Source of the DNA: an uncultured Clostridia bacterium
GTDB lineage: Bacteria; Bacillota; Clostridia; Lachnospirales; Lachnospiraceae
Assembly: GCA_946186175.1 (NCBI GenBank)
Contig: CAMHMG010000014.1
Span: 1 to 22,317, forward strand
DNA length: 22,317 bases
Direction of reading: 5' to 3'
Shown piece after piece: positions 1 to 8,517 of this stretch; the first letter of the stretch is position 1, and every line of letters starts with the position of its first letter. Both the position numbers and the translations under genes were made by a program. The notes under the pieces are model-generated. The model did no database searches, was not told the DNA's origin, and saw only the letters and a program-made list of their open reading frames with translations.

Positions 1-2
1 CT

Positions 3-2861
3 ATAATTATATTGAAGCTTAAAAATGATCAAAAAGATACATATTATGTAGCTGACGATATTCTTTATAAAGAAGATACTTTAGATATTGAAGACCTTGA
101 AGCAGACGTAACCTTAAAAACATACACCCCCAGTAAAGACTATTATAATATTGACAATGATGACGATAAATATGAGATAAAACTTGAAACTAAAACTTTT
201 TCTCTCCCTCTTGACAATGAAGATAACTTCACAATAACAACCAATGTTGAGAAAGTACGTACTAAAGTTGCAAATAATCAGGTAATATCTGCAAAACTGA
301 CTTATGCAGAAGAAATAAAAAATGAAACAGATAAACAACAAACAAATAATATAACTATAGAGTCAACTAATAATCCCAAAGTAAATATTATTAAGCCAAC
401 ACAAAAAACAAAAATTACCGGTATTAAAGTCAAACTGAAAAATAAAGACAAAAAATACTATGTTGATAATGGTTTGGTAGACAAAAACAAAACCTTAAAT
501 GATTCTGATATTGAACTATTCGGAATATACGAAACATACTACGTTACCGATTTCGCACAATATGATTCTTTTTCAAAAGAAGAGAAAGCTTTATCTTTGT
601 CTTCTCCTGACTATAAACTCACAACAAATGTCGAAACAGTAAGAAAACTCGTTGGAAAAAAAGAAATAACTGCTACACTCACCTATAAAGATGAATACAA
701 AAACGATATATTAATACAGACTATAGACAATGCCACTGTTTCTGAGGCAAAAATCAGTGATCCTGATACAACAATGGAAGCAACAACTGCAAAAGTGAAC
801 ATATTACCACCTTTACCAATAGATGGAACCGTCACTATAACTCCTCAGAATTTTGGCGCTGATGAAACTGATATAATTTCTGATAAAACGGCAATTCAGG
901 GTGCACTGGATCTTGCGTGTGATGACTACAACTTACTTGTCTTCTTTCCTGAAGGCAAATATTATACAGGCGGTAATCTATTCATACATTCTAATACAAC
1001 ATTAAAACTTGATGAAAATGCTACAATAATCAGAAACTCTAATAGTGATCCGGGAGTTCCGGCAGGAACAACCAATCGTCTTGGAGTAAATAAAAACATG
1101 TTTAAAATTGCGCCTTACAACTCTACTGTTGCTAACAAACAAGGCGGATATGACAACGGTTCTAATATTATTATTGAAGGTGGTACTTTTGATGGCGGTA
1201 AAGTATCCGTTTCAATTGATCCAACCAACCTTATCAATCTTGGACATGCATCTGATATTATAATCAGAAATGCTACATTTAAGAATTGCTATGGAAACCA
1301 CCTCATAGAGCTTGTTGCAGTACAAAATGCAGAAATATACGGATGCACCTTTACCGGCTTTAGATATATCAATGTCGATATAACAGACAGCACCGGAAAG
1401 ATAGTTAACCATGCTGATCCAAAAGGCAATGTGGCTGAAGCAGTTCAGATTGATGTTGCACATAAAACCGGCAAAACAGCATGGACATCCACTTATTTAA
1501 CGGACGATACTCCCTGCAATAATATTAGTATTCATGATAATACATTTAATGACTATCCTGTTGCAATCGGAAATCATCATTCATTAAATAAGCATCATCA
1601 CAATAATATTACGATTTTCAACAACACGATAACTTCAACAAAAAAGAAAAACAGCGGAATCAGACTTTACGGATGTGATAATTCCAGTGTCACCTTCAAT
1701 ACTGTATCCAACTGTACAAACGGAATCGTTGCCAGCGCAAGTAACAATTTTATTATATCCAATAATAAAATCAACAATACAACCAATGGAATAAAGAACA
1801 TTGAAGCATCCTCAGGTCAGATTATATCTAACACAATTACAAATCCTTCAAGTCTGGGAATAAGTGTTTATGGTTCAGATACTTTCTCAAGCACAATAAG
1901 GGATAATCACATAAAAAACAGTCAAAAAGATGGTATTATTATTTATTCAGATGCTGTATGTGAAAACTTAACTAATAATAATATATCAAATTGTGATGGA
2001 TGTGGTATTAAAGTATATGATAATGGAGAAGCAACAACTCTTACCTCCAACACTATTAATTCATGTAAGGTGAATGGAATTGAGATATACAAATTCGCTT
2101 CTGTTCCTACACTTTCCAAAAACACTATTAAATCATGTAAGTCAAATGGAATTGCCATATATGGTGACGCTTCCGTCTCAAAACTTAACGATAATTCAAT
2201 AAAAACATGTACAGCAAATGGAATTAAAATATATGAATCTGCTTCTATTCCTACAATACAAAATAATACTATAACATCATGTCAGGCAAACGGAATTGAA
2301 ATATACAAATCCGCTTCTGTCCCTACATTAATAAAGAACTCTATCAAAAACTGTAAAGGAACCGGAATTTATTTACATTCCTCAGCTGTTTCAAATACAA
2401 TTAATAATAACAAGATTTCAAACTGCAACACATATGGTATATGTATCTCTGAAAAAGCGTCTGTTAAAACTTTATCTTATAATACAATTAACAAGACTAA
2501 AAATAATGGTATTTACATTAAAAATAACAAAATAAAAGTCAAATTAAAATCAAATAAACTGACAAAGGTTGCAAAAAATGCCATCAAAATTGACAGTAAA
2601 TTTTCAAAAAAGAAAAAGCAAAAGTACACCTTTGCACCAAAAGTTACAGACTTAAATCTGGCAGAGGGAATGATAAACACACACGCAGCACATCTTAAAA
2701 AAATCAAATTTAAAATTGGCGGAAAAACATATACCAGGACTACCAAAACAAAAGACTATACCTTTTACTTCAATAAAAATATTAAACAAAGCGGCTCAGC
2801 AACCATTACCTTTACTGACAAAAACAAGAATACCGTAACACGAGTAGTTAACATCAAATAA
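3..2861 (+). CDS. Surface protein with right-handed beta-helix (pectate-lyase-like fold), 5'-partial
   Basis: The frame is open to the left edge, so the gene begins outside the window; the TTG at 12 has no ribosome site in view and is not a convincing start. Residue numbers here count from that TTG. Residues about 1-98 and 137-231 are two copies of one domain (both contain TTNVE.VR followed by a LTY motif). Residues from about 275 (NFGADETD, then PEGKYYTGG) match the start of pectate-lyase/GH28-like parallel beta-helix proteins. Coils follow to about 857, the last nine being exact 24-residue units. The end (about 870-949) is a beta-rich, lysine-rich domain with no visible LPXTG motif or membrane anchor. 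By family, such proteins are extracellular and bind or cleave polysaccharide, but I see no catalytic site I can name. Being Asn/Thr/Lys-rich is typical of secreted clostridial proteins. Sure of the fold, unsure of function. Confidence 0.85.
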   Translation: MIILKLKNDQKDTYYVADDILYKEDTLDIEDLEADVTLKTYTPSKDYYNIDNDDDKYEIKLETKTFSLPLDNEDNFTITTNVEKVRTKVANNQVISAKLTYAEEIKNETDKQQTNNITIESTNNPKVNIIKPTQKTKITGIKVKLKNKDKKYYVDNGLVDKNKTLNDSDIELFGIYETYYVTDFAQYDSFSKEEKALSLSSPDYKLTTNVETVRKLVGKKEITATLTYKDEYKNDILIQTIDNATVSEAKISDPDTTMEATTAKVNILPPLPIDGTVTITPQNFGADETDIISDKTAIQGALDLACDDYNLLVFFPEGKYYTGGNLFIHSNTTLKLDENATIIRNSNSDPGVPAGTTNRLGVNKNMFKIAPYNSTVANKQGGYDNGSNIIIEGGTFDGGKVSVSIDPTNLINLGHASDIIIRNATFKNCYGNHLIELVAVQNAEIYGCTFTGFRYINVDITDSTGKIVNHADPKGNVAEAVQIDVAHKTGKTAWTSTYLTDDTPCNNISIHDNTFNDYPVAIGNHHSLNKHHHNNITIFNNTITSTKKKNSGIRLYGCDNSSVTFNTVSNCTNGIVASASNNFIISNNKINNTTNGIKNIEASSGQIISNTITNPSSLGISVYGSDTFSSTIRDNHIKNSQKDGIIIYSDAVCENLTNNNISNCDGCGIKVYDNGEATTLTSNTINSCKVNGIEIYKFASVPTLSKNTIKSCKSNGIAIYGDASVSKLNDNSIKTCTANGIKIYESASIPTIQNNTITSCQANGIEIYKSASVPTLIKNSIKNCKGTGIYLHSSAVSNTINNNKISNCNTYGICISEKASVKTLSYNTINKTKNNGIYIKNNKIKVKLKSNKLTKVAKNAIKIDSKFSKKKKQKYTFAPKVTDLNLAEGMINTHAAHLKKIKFKIGGKTYTRTTKTKDYTFYFNKNIKQSGSATITFTDKNKNTVTRVVNIK
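1932..2579 (+). repeat. Nine in-frame 72-nt repeats coding beta-helix coils
   Basis: Nine consecutive 24-codon units start at 1932 and stay in register to 2579. Each begins Gly-Ile-x-(Ile/Val/Leu), continues through a short turn often containing Ala-Ser-Val, and ends near N-(T/S/K)-I-x-x-C. The first seven have Cys at the same place. The units have diverged in DNA sequence, so they are old coding repeats rather than a recent expansion. Each unit is one turn of a parallel beta-helix. Confidence 0.85.
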
Positions 2862-2875
2862 TCTACCAAATAGTA

Positions 2876-2920
2876 AAAATAATAGCTATGGGTATATTCC
2901 CATAGCCATTATTTTTTAAG
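2876..2920. terminator. Bidirectional intrinsic terminator between convergent genes
   Basis: Arms 2881-2892 and 2899-2910 form a 12-bp stem around a 6-nt loop. The plus strand has one A-C mismatch that becomes a G-U pair on the minus strand. A T-rich tract follows on both strands (2909-2917 on plus; the A-run before 2881 on minus). It lies just after the stop of the beta-helix gene and just before the end of the transferase gene coming the other way, so it can serve both. Confidence 0.85.
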
Positions 2921-2969
2921 TCTTTTATCAATCTAACAATAATTTAAAGACATGCTCTCAATTTTTACA

Positions 2970-5516
2970 TTATCTTTTCCCATAGAGCAATAATCTCATC
3001 CCGGTTCTGAACTTAAGCGCTAATCTTACCGGTTTACTGCCCAGTAATTTATTCTGTTCTTTAATAAGACGTTTATTATCTTTTATGATTTCTTCCAGTT
3101 CATCATTCTTAGTTATCAGTTTCTCTCTTTTCTGTTTGAATACCGTTAGACTGCTTGATTTTTCTTTCAACTTATCACTTGTAACTTTAAGTTTATAAGT
3201 AACAAAATCCTCTGGTTGAAGTTCACACATATTTTTATAATCTTCGTACATCCATTCTCTGTGATAATATGTTTTATCATGGTCTCCTATCCCAAACTTA
3301 ATAAACGTATTATTCAACAGATATTCATATATTAATTTATAATCATCAAATTTTTTCTGTAATGATAACGCAACCAATGCTCCGCTAAGCGCTCTATTCA
3401 CAAAGCTTTGTTCTACATCTCCCGAATAGTCAGGTTTCTCTTTGAGATCATTCCATACAGCCTCATAGGAATGAATTGCGCACAACGGATCTTTTCCGGC
3501 AGTATCAGTAAGACTCGTTGATGTAGCGATCCTGTATAACATAAGTTTATCACTTACTGTTGAAATCCTTTTTGCATAATAATATGCCATCAAGACAAAA
3601 TAGGTGTCATTCGCCTGTCTTCGAGCCTCAAATTGAAGATTGTGCTCTAATATAAATGATCTCAGATAAAACTTATTCCATGGCACATTTGTAGAAAAAT
3701 TAAAAATATGCGCCCCCATATCCTGCCTTGAAAACGGTCTTTTTTCCGGAAGAAGCGGTTCATTGAGATATAATGCAGTAAGTATCTCTTTTTTCTTATT
3801 ATCATCAAATCTGTTAGCAGAACAAACAACTATCTCTGCCTGTGTTCTTTCTGCTTCAATATATAATTTTTCTAATGCATTAATCCTGAATATATCATCA
3901 GAATCCCAGAATACAACATATTTACCCTTTGCTTCTGCAAGCCCATTATTACGTGCTACACCTGCATATTGATTTTTCTGATGTATAATTGTAAATCTTG
4001 CATCCCTCTTTGCAAATTCATCTAAAATCTCAGACGATCCGTCCGTAGACCCATCATCAACACATATTATTTCTATGTCCTTCAAAGACTGATTAGCTAC
4101 ATCCTGTAAGGTTGTCTGAAGATATTCAGCTACATTATAAACAGGCATAACAACTGATACTTTAGGATTTTCTGACTTTTCCTTAACCAATTCAATTCCT
4201 GCCGAACCTTCTCTTCCAAAAACTGATGGTTCCATTATACGCTTATCCAAATCAACTTCCTTAGGAACACGATACTTATCAAGCGCTTCTTTACCAAATA
4301 CAATGTCCTTAATTCTTTCAGTTGCATGTCCGTCACATGAGGCCATAAACTTCTCTCTGAATGCTATGACTTTATCTCTGTCAAATCTTTCATCGATATG
4401 TTTGATATAATCTATCATTTCCTCGTTAGTCTTGCATATCGGTCCCGGAGCTAGTTCAAAATAGTCATAGTAAAAACCTCTCCAGTCAAAGTACTCATCA
4501 AGATCATAAGCAAAGAATATCATCGGTCTTTCAAATAAAGAATACTCAAATACAAGTGAAGAATAATCTGATATACATATATCACTTACACACAAAAGCT
4601 CATCAATAGCCATTGAATCGGTGAAGTCGTAGGCAAAATCCTTATATCCCTCAGGAATCTCAGGTCTTACTTTAACATTGGGATGATGTTTAAATAATAA
4701 TAAATATTCATCCGAAAAAGTCTCCGAAAAAGCTTTTACATCAAAACAATCAGGAGATGTTGCCTGAGCAACCCTTCCTCTGAATGTCGGAGCAAATAGA
4801 ATTATCTTTTTCCCCTTTGCAGCCGGTAAGAGCTTGTATAATTTTTTGTATGCAGCTTTTATAAATGTTCCATCATAAAAGACATCAGTCCTACTGTTAC
4901 CAACAGCCTGAACAATCCCCTTTTCATCAATATTCATTGCCTCCTCGTAAGCCCATATAACCTCAGGCGAGCTTACCGTAACCAATGAATAATTCTTGTT
5001 AAAAGGATACTTTAACATATTACGTCGATTTTCACCAAATATCAGATCAGCAGTGCTCATTCCGAATTTTTTAAACGCTCCACATCCATGCCAAAGCTGG
5101 GCTTCAAAAGTCTCACTTCTAAGTGGAACGGAACTTACAACATTAGATGCCTCATTCATAAAAATATATTTTGCATCCGCTATGTCCTTGATCATCTCCT
5201 TACAACGCTTTACATGATTAGGTCTTGGAATAAATGAGGTCCTTAGGAAATGTTCATGAACGTCAAAATTATAATTTTCTTTCAGATCACTATAGAGTAC
5301 CGAAAAGCTGTTGGATATCTTAGGCTGTCTTAATTCGATAAAAACTACCTTATCTTCCTTAACCGGTTGTTTAGAATATTTCTTATATATAGATGGATAG
5401 AGAAGCTTTAAAGTGTAATACTTATGCCACTTATTTCTCACTTTAGAGATCATTCTTCTTATGAAACCAACTCCTCTTTTAAAAATATTCTTTTTACTTT
5501 CTTGTTCCATATCCAT
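2970..5516 (-). CDS. Bifunctional CDP-glycerol:polyglycerophosphate transferase-like / family 2 glycosyltransferase
   Basis: An 848-residue cytoplasmic or membrane-associated enzyme for a cell-surface polymer. The N-terminal half resembles the TagB/TagF CDP-glycerol glycerophosphotransferase family: WHG at 142-144, FAPTFR at 241-246, KHHPN at 276-280 and SDYSS near 317-320. The C-terminal half, from about 451, is a GT-A family 2 glycosyltransferase with DDGSTDGS at 487-494 and the metal-binding DSDD at 538-541. A lysine/glutamate-rich coiled coil and a basic tail finish the protein. A longer frame opens at an ATG at 5534, but the only good Shine-Dalgarno site (GGAGGAG, about 5526-5532) overlaps it and sits 9 nt before the ATG at 5516, so I use 5516; the ATG at 5510 is also possible. 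By homology it makes teichoic-acid or glycerol-phosphate-decorated glycan, but the acceptor cannot be told. It appears monocistronic. No other wall-polymer genes lie beside it. Confidence 0.88.
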   Translation of the reverse strand: MDMEQESKKNIFKRGVGFIRRMISKVRNKWHKYYTLKLLYPSIYKKYSKQPVKEDKVVFIELRQPKISNSFSVLYSDLKENYNFDVHEHFLRTSFIPRPNHVKRCKEMIKDIADAKYIFMNEASNVVSSVPLRSETFEAQLWHGCGAFKKFGMSTADLIFGENRRNMLKYPFNKNYSLVTVSSPEVIWAYEEAMNIDEKGIVQAVGNSRTDVFYDGTFIKAAYKKLYKLLPAAKGKKIILFAPTFRGRVAQATSPDCFDVKAFSETFSDEYLLLFKHHPNVKVRPEIPEGYKDFAYDFTDSMAIDELLCVSDICISDYSSLVFEYSLFERPMIFFAYDLDEYFDWRGFYYDYFELAPGPICKTNEEMIDYIKHIDERFDRDKVIAFREKFMASCDGHATERIKDIVFGKEALDKYRVPKEVDLDKRIMEPSVFGREGSAGIELVKEKSENPKVSVVMPVYNVAEYLQTTLQDVANQSLKDIEIICVDDGSTDGSSEILDEFAKRDARFTIIHQKNQYAGVARNNGLAEAKGKYVVFWDSDDIFRINALEKLYIEAERTQAEIVVCSANRFDDNKKKEILTALYLNEPLLPEKRPFSRQDMGAHIFNFSTNVPWNKFYLRSFILEHNLQFEARRQANDTYFVLMAYYYAKRISTVSDKLMLYRIATSTSLTDTAGKDPLCAIHSYEAVWNDLKEKPDYSGDVEQSFVNRALSGALVALSLQKKFDDYKLIYEYLLNNTFIKFGIGDHDKTYYHREWMYEDYKNMCELQPEDFVTYKLKVTSDKLKEKSSSLTVFKQKREKLITKNDELEEIIKDNKRLIKEQNKLLGSKPVRLALKFRTGMRLLLYGKR

Positions 5517-5581
5517 ATAATAAATCTCCTCCATAAATCATTTGAGATAAACATCTTCAAAACAATAATAATAGTGAATCC

Positions 5582-5587
5582 ATTATA
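5582..5587 (-). promoter_or_regulatory. Possible -10 box for the transferase gene
   Basis: The minus strand carries a perfect TATAAT here, between the glyQS terminator and the transferase start, leaving a leader of about 60 nt. No acceptable -35 hexamer is found at 16-18 nt, so the call is weak. Confidence 0.35.
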
Positions 5588-5607
5588 GTTTCCATTTGTC
5601 CTTATAA

Positions 5608-5636
5608 GCGAAAAACAGGGTATTATACGCCCTGTC
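5608..5636 (-). terminator. Intrinsic terminator after glyQS
   Basis: On the minus strand ACAGGG (5635-5630) pairs with CCCTGT (5620-5615) around a 9-nt loop, followed by a run of T (5615-5611). It lies 27 nt past the glyQS stop and closes the era-recO-lipoprotein-glyQS unit. Confidence 0.8.
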
Positions 5637-5662
5637 TTTCACTAACCCGGATTACTGTATGA

Positions 5663-7060
5663 TCAATACTCAAACTTCTTCTCAAAATATGATTTCAAAT
5701 CTTCTATCTTAATTCTCTCCTGCTCCATTGAATCTCGATCACGAACTGTTACAGCACCATCTTCCTCAGAATCGAAGTCATAAGTCACACAGAACGGAGT
5801 GCCAATCTCATCCTGTCTTCTGTAACGCTTACCGATATTACCTCTGTCATCAAATTCACAGTTGTAATACTTTGAAAGCTCGGTAAATATCTTCTCCGCA
5901 CCTTCATTTAACTTCTTAGAAAGAGGAAGCACGCCAATCTTAACCGGCGCAATTGCAGGATGAAAATGAAGTACTGTACGAACATCATTTCTCTCTGCAT
6001 CAAGAACCTCTTCATCATAAGCTTCACAAAGAAATGCAAGAGTTACTCGGTCTGCACCAAGTGACGGCTCAATAACGTATGGTATATATTTTTCTTTTGT
6101 CTCATCATCAAAGTACTCCATAGGCTCACCGGAAACATTCTGATGCTGGGTAAGATCGTAATTAGTACGATCCGCAATACCCCAAAGCTCTCCCCAGTCA
6201 GTAAACGGAAATGCATACTCAATATCAGTTGTTGCATTACTGTAAAATGACAGTTCTGCTTTATCATGATCACGAAGTCTTAAGCTCTCTTCCTTAATGC
6301 CAAGATCAAGCAGCCACTTGTAACAGAAATTTCTCCAGTATTCAAACCACTCAAGATCTGTACCCGGCTTGCAGAAGAACTCTAATTCCATCTGTTCAAA
6401 CTCTCTGGTACGGAATGTAAAGTTACCCGGAGTAATCTCATTACGGAAAGACTTTCCAACCTGTCCGATTCCGAAAGGAACTTTCTTTCTTGAAGTTCTC
6501 TGAACATTCTTGAAGTTGACAAATATACCCTGTGCAGTCTCAGGTCTTAAATAAATTGTTGCTGAAGAATCTTCAGTAACTCCCTGGAAAGTCTTGAACA
6601 TAAGATTAAACTCTCTGATATCCGTAAAATTATGCTTTCCACACTCAGGACATACAATACCTTTATCAGCAATATAGCGCTGCATCTCTTCATGTGACCA
6701 TCCATCAACCGAACTTTCAAGTGTTACATTATTCTCTACTGCATAATCCTCTATAAGCTTATCTGCACGATGTCTTGCATGACATTCCTTACAATCCATA
6801 AGCGGATCAGAAAAGCTCCCAAGATGTCCTGAAGCAACCCATGTCTGTGGATTCATGAGAATAGCACAGTCAACACCGACATTATATGGATTCTCCTGAA
6901 TAAACTTTTTCCACCATGCCTTTTTGACATTATTCTTAAGCTCTACACCAAGATTACCGTAATCCCATGTATTAGCCAGTCCTCCGTATATCTCTGATCC
7001 CGGATATACAAATCCTCTTGATTTTGCCAAAGCTACAATCTTATCAAATGACTTTTCCAT
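5663..7060 (-). CDS. glyQS: Glycine--tRNA ligase, homodimeric class II type
   Basis: Charges tRNA-Gly with glycine in the cytoplasm. The 465-residue length fits the single-chain (alpha2) enzyme, not the alpha2beta2 GlyQ/GlyS form. Visible landmarks are the N-terminal YPGSEIYGG segment (19-27), a zinc-binding pair CxxC (Cys90, Cys93 and Cys137, Cys140), RPETAQG (172-178), class II motif 2 around FRNEITP (205-211) and motif 3 (EPSLGADR). An anticodon-binding domain follows. The ATG at 7060 is preceded by a moderate ribosome site (GAGGCAGG). It is the last gene of the era-recO-lipoprotein-glyQS run and lies 40 nt after the lipoprotein stop with no T-box in between. Its expression therefore probably comes from upstream promoters rather than from tRNA-Gly sensing. 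Confidence 0.96.
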   Translation of the reverse strand: MEKSFDKIVALAKSRGFVYPGSEIYGGLANTWDYGNLGVELKNNVKKAWWKKFIQENPYNVGVDCAILMNPQTWVASGHLGSFSDPLMDCKECHARHRADKLIEDYAVENNVTLESSVDGWSHEEMQRYIADKGIVCPECGKHNFTDIREFNLMFKTFQGVTEDSSATIYLRPETAQGIFVNFKNVQRTSRKKVPFGIGQVGKSFRNEITPGNFTFRTREFEQMELEFFCKPGTDLEWFEYWRNFCYKWLLDLGIKEESLRLRDHDKAELSFYSNATTDIEYAFPFTDWGELWGIADRTNYDLTQHQNVSGEPMEYFDDETKEKYIPYVIEPSLGADRVTLAFLCEAYDEEVLDAERNDVRTVLHFHPAIAPVKIGVLPLSKKLNEGAEKIFTELSKYYNCEFDDRGNIGKRYRRQDEIGTPFCVTYDFDSEEDGAVTVRDRDSMEQERIKIEDLKSYFEKKFEY

Positions 7061-7100
7061 AATTATTTACCTGCCTCTTTTTATTATTCATTATTACAAT

Positions 7101-7676
7101 TTACTTAAACACTATAACGGCGTTTTTATTACCGGAAGTGGTAGCCACTCCATCCTTAACAGTCACCTCATCATTATAATAAAGGATACTGCCCTTTACA
7201 ACAACATCTGTAGCCTCTGAAATGATCAACACCTTGCCCTTTCCCTCTGCAATGATATCAGAAGGCGCAGCTTTTTTATCCTCAGAAGATGTATAGCTTC
7301 CTGTCAATTGTGATTCATCGGTATCGCTAATATCCGTAAGCGAGCACTCTAATAAGTTAAATGCATCGTAGCTTTCGACGTTTTTATAAGATACCACAAG
7401 TTTCACATGACTTAAGTCCTCGTAATCAATCGAATTAACTTTAATATCATTACCATAATTACTGTTATAATTATCAACCTGTTCACGAACATAACTTTCA
7501 ATATCTTCAGGTTTCACCTTGGAATCTTTGAAATCCTCCACTGAAACCTCGACAAAAGATCCATTTCTGTTAACGACCAGAGTATTCTGATCATACTGCT
7601 TTGCATAATTGGTACAACCGGTAAGCATACCTATAACAATAACCAAGCCGGCTATCCTCTTAAGCTTTTTCATCAT
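7101..7676 (-). CDS. Small lipoprotein of unknown function
   Basis: Encodes about 191 residues. Two Met and a basic stretch (KKLKR) precede a hydrophobic segment and a lipobox L-T-G-C with the lipidated Cys at position 21, so it should be exported and anchored to the outer face of the membrane. The mature part is acidic, rich in Ser/Asp/Val, and ends in short beta-like strands; I do not recognise a family. The frame could begin at 7709, but that would place a charged stretch before the signal peptide. The promoter at 7739-7744 would also put the transcript start close to that codon. A Shine-Dalgarno site (AGGTGAGG) lies 5-8 nt before the ATGs at 7676 and 7673. It sits between recO and glyQS, a place where a lipoprotein is not part of the classical gene order. 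Confidence 0.8.
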   Translation of the reverse strand: MMKKLKRIAGLVIVIGMLTGCTNYAKQYDQNTLVVNRNGSFVEVSVEDFKDSKVKPEDIESYVREQVDNYNSNYGNDIKVNSIDYEDLSHVKLVVSYKNVESYDAFNLLECSLTDISDTDESQLTGSYTSSEDKKAAPSDIIAEGKGKVLIISEATDVVVKGSILYYNDEVTVKDGVATTSGNKNAVIVFK

Positions 7677-7713
7677 GTACACCTCACCTTTTACATACAT
7701 TTCATCCATGTAT

Positions 7714-7744
7714 ATATCTAATATAATATCATCTATAATGTCAA
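7714..7744 (-). promoter_or_regulatory. Promoter for the lipoprotein-glyQS pair
   Basis: A perfect -35 TTGACA lies at 7744-7739 on the minus strand. The AT-rich stretch at 7727-7714 (TATATTAGATA-like) offers several imperfect -10 boxes at 14-18 nt spacing. It falls in the 100-nt gap between recO and the preferred start of the lipoprotein, so the downstream pair can be expressed apart from era-recO. Confidence 0.5.
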
Positions 7745-7776
7745 CCCATACATTTTACTAGAGAATCAGTAATATT

Positions 7777-8517
7777 TCAAGCTAAAGTCGAAAGAATTTC
7801 CAATGATTTGAATTTTTTATCAACATGCTCTGTAAAATATTCATTAACCACATGATCAATCTGTGAAAAAACATCATCCTTAACATTAAACGAATACAAT
7901 TTATTAATTGGTGAGCTCAATATATACTGTATAGTGTAAACAGCTGATTCCGACAAAGAATATCTCTCATATATTATCTTGCCACAATCATCACAGACAA
8001 GGCCATTCAATAATTTAACAAAAGAAGAAACATTTTCATTGCCACACTTAACACAGGAAAATGCTGACATCATTTCTCCATCTAACGAAAGAATTTTGAG
8101 TTCGAATATCCTTCTGATAAGCTTGTAAGGAATAATCTTTTTTTCAAGTGCCTTTAAACTCATATAGAGCAGATTAAGGATATCCGCATCTCCCACTCCT
8201 TCAACGCAAAGATATTCCAATATTTCACACAGATATGAACCATAGCAGATTCCGTCTATATCGTTTTTGACATCAGAAAAGTATTCCCTGATATCTCCAC
8301 CGGCAAAACGATATGCATCGTATCCCTCATACACAAAAAATGTACCATAATTAAACGGTTCTGTTATCCCTGAATAAGCACTGTTCATCTTTCTTGCGCC
8401 GTTAGCAAAAGCGGTTATCTTACCTCTTTCCTTTGTAAGTATTACAACTCTTTTGTCGTAATCTTTCACAGGATAGCTGCCAAGTATGATTCCCGTCAAT
8501 TCAACCTTTTCTTTCAT
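7777..8517 (-). CDS. recO: DNA repair protein RecO
   Basis: Recombination mediator that, in the RecFOR pathway, helps load RecA onto SSB-coated single-stranded DNA and anneals strands. Its 246 residues match the family. The N-terminal OB-fold begins with the typical ELTGIILGSYPVKDYDKRV segment and continues through FANGARK (37-43). The helical C-terminal part carries a four-cysteine zinc site, Cys155/Cys158 and Cys175/Cys178. Its ATG overlaps the era stop by one base (TGATG), so translation is probably coupled to era. A GGTGAT ribosome-site element lies inside the end of era. The era-recO order is the conserved Firmicutes arrangement. Confidence 0.96.
   Translation of the reverse strand: MKEKVELTGIILGSYPVKDYDKRVVILTKERGKITAFANGARKMNSAYSGITEPFNYGTFFVYEGYDAYRFAGGDIREYFSDVKNDIDGICYGSYLCEILEYLCVEGVGDADILNLLYMSLKALEKKIIPYKLIRRIFELKILSLDGEMMSAFSCVKCGNENVSSFVKLLNGLVCDDCGKIIYERYSLSESAVYTIQYILSSPINKLYSFNVKDDVFSQIDHVVNEYFTEHVDKKFKSLEILSTLA

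Noticed and set aside
1932..2579. CRISPR-like regular repeats
   Set aside because: The 72-nt period is in frame, diverged, and coded as protein coils. There are no identical repeats with unique spacers.
5535..7100. T-box control of glyQS
   Set aside because: Only 40 nt separate glyQS from the lipoprotein gene, and no AGGTGG-type T-box motif is present there.
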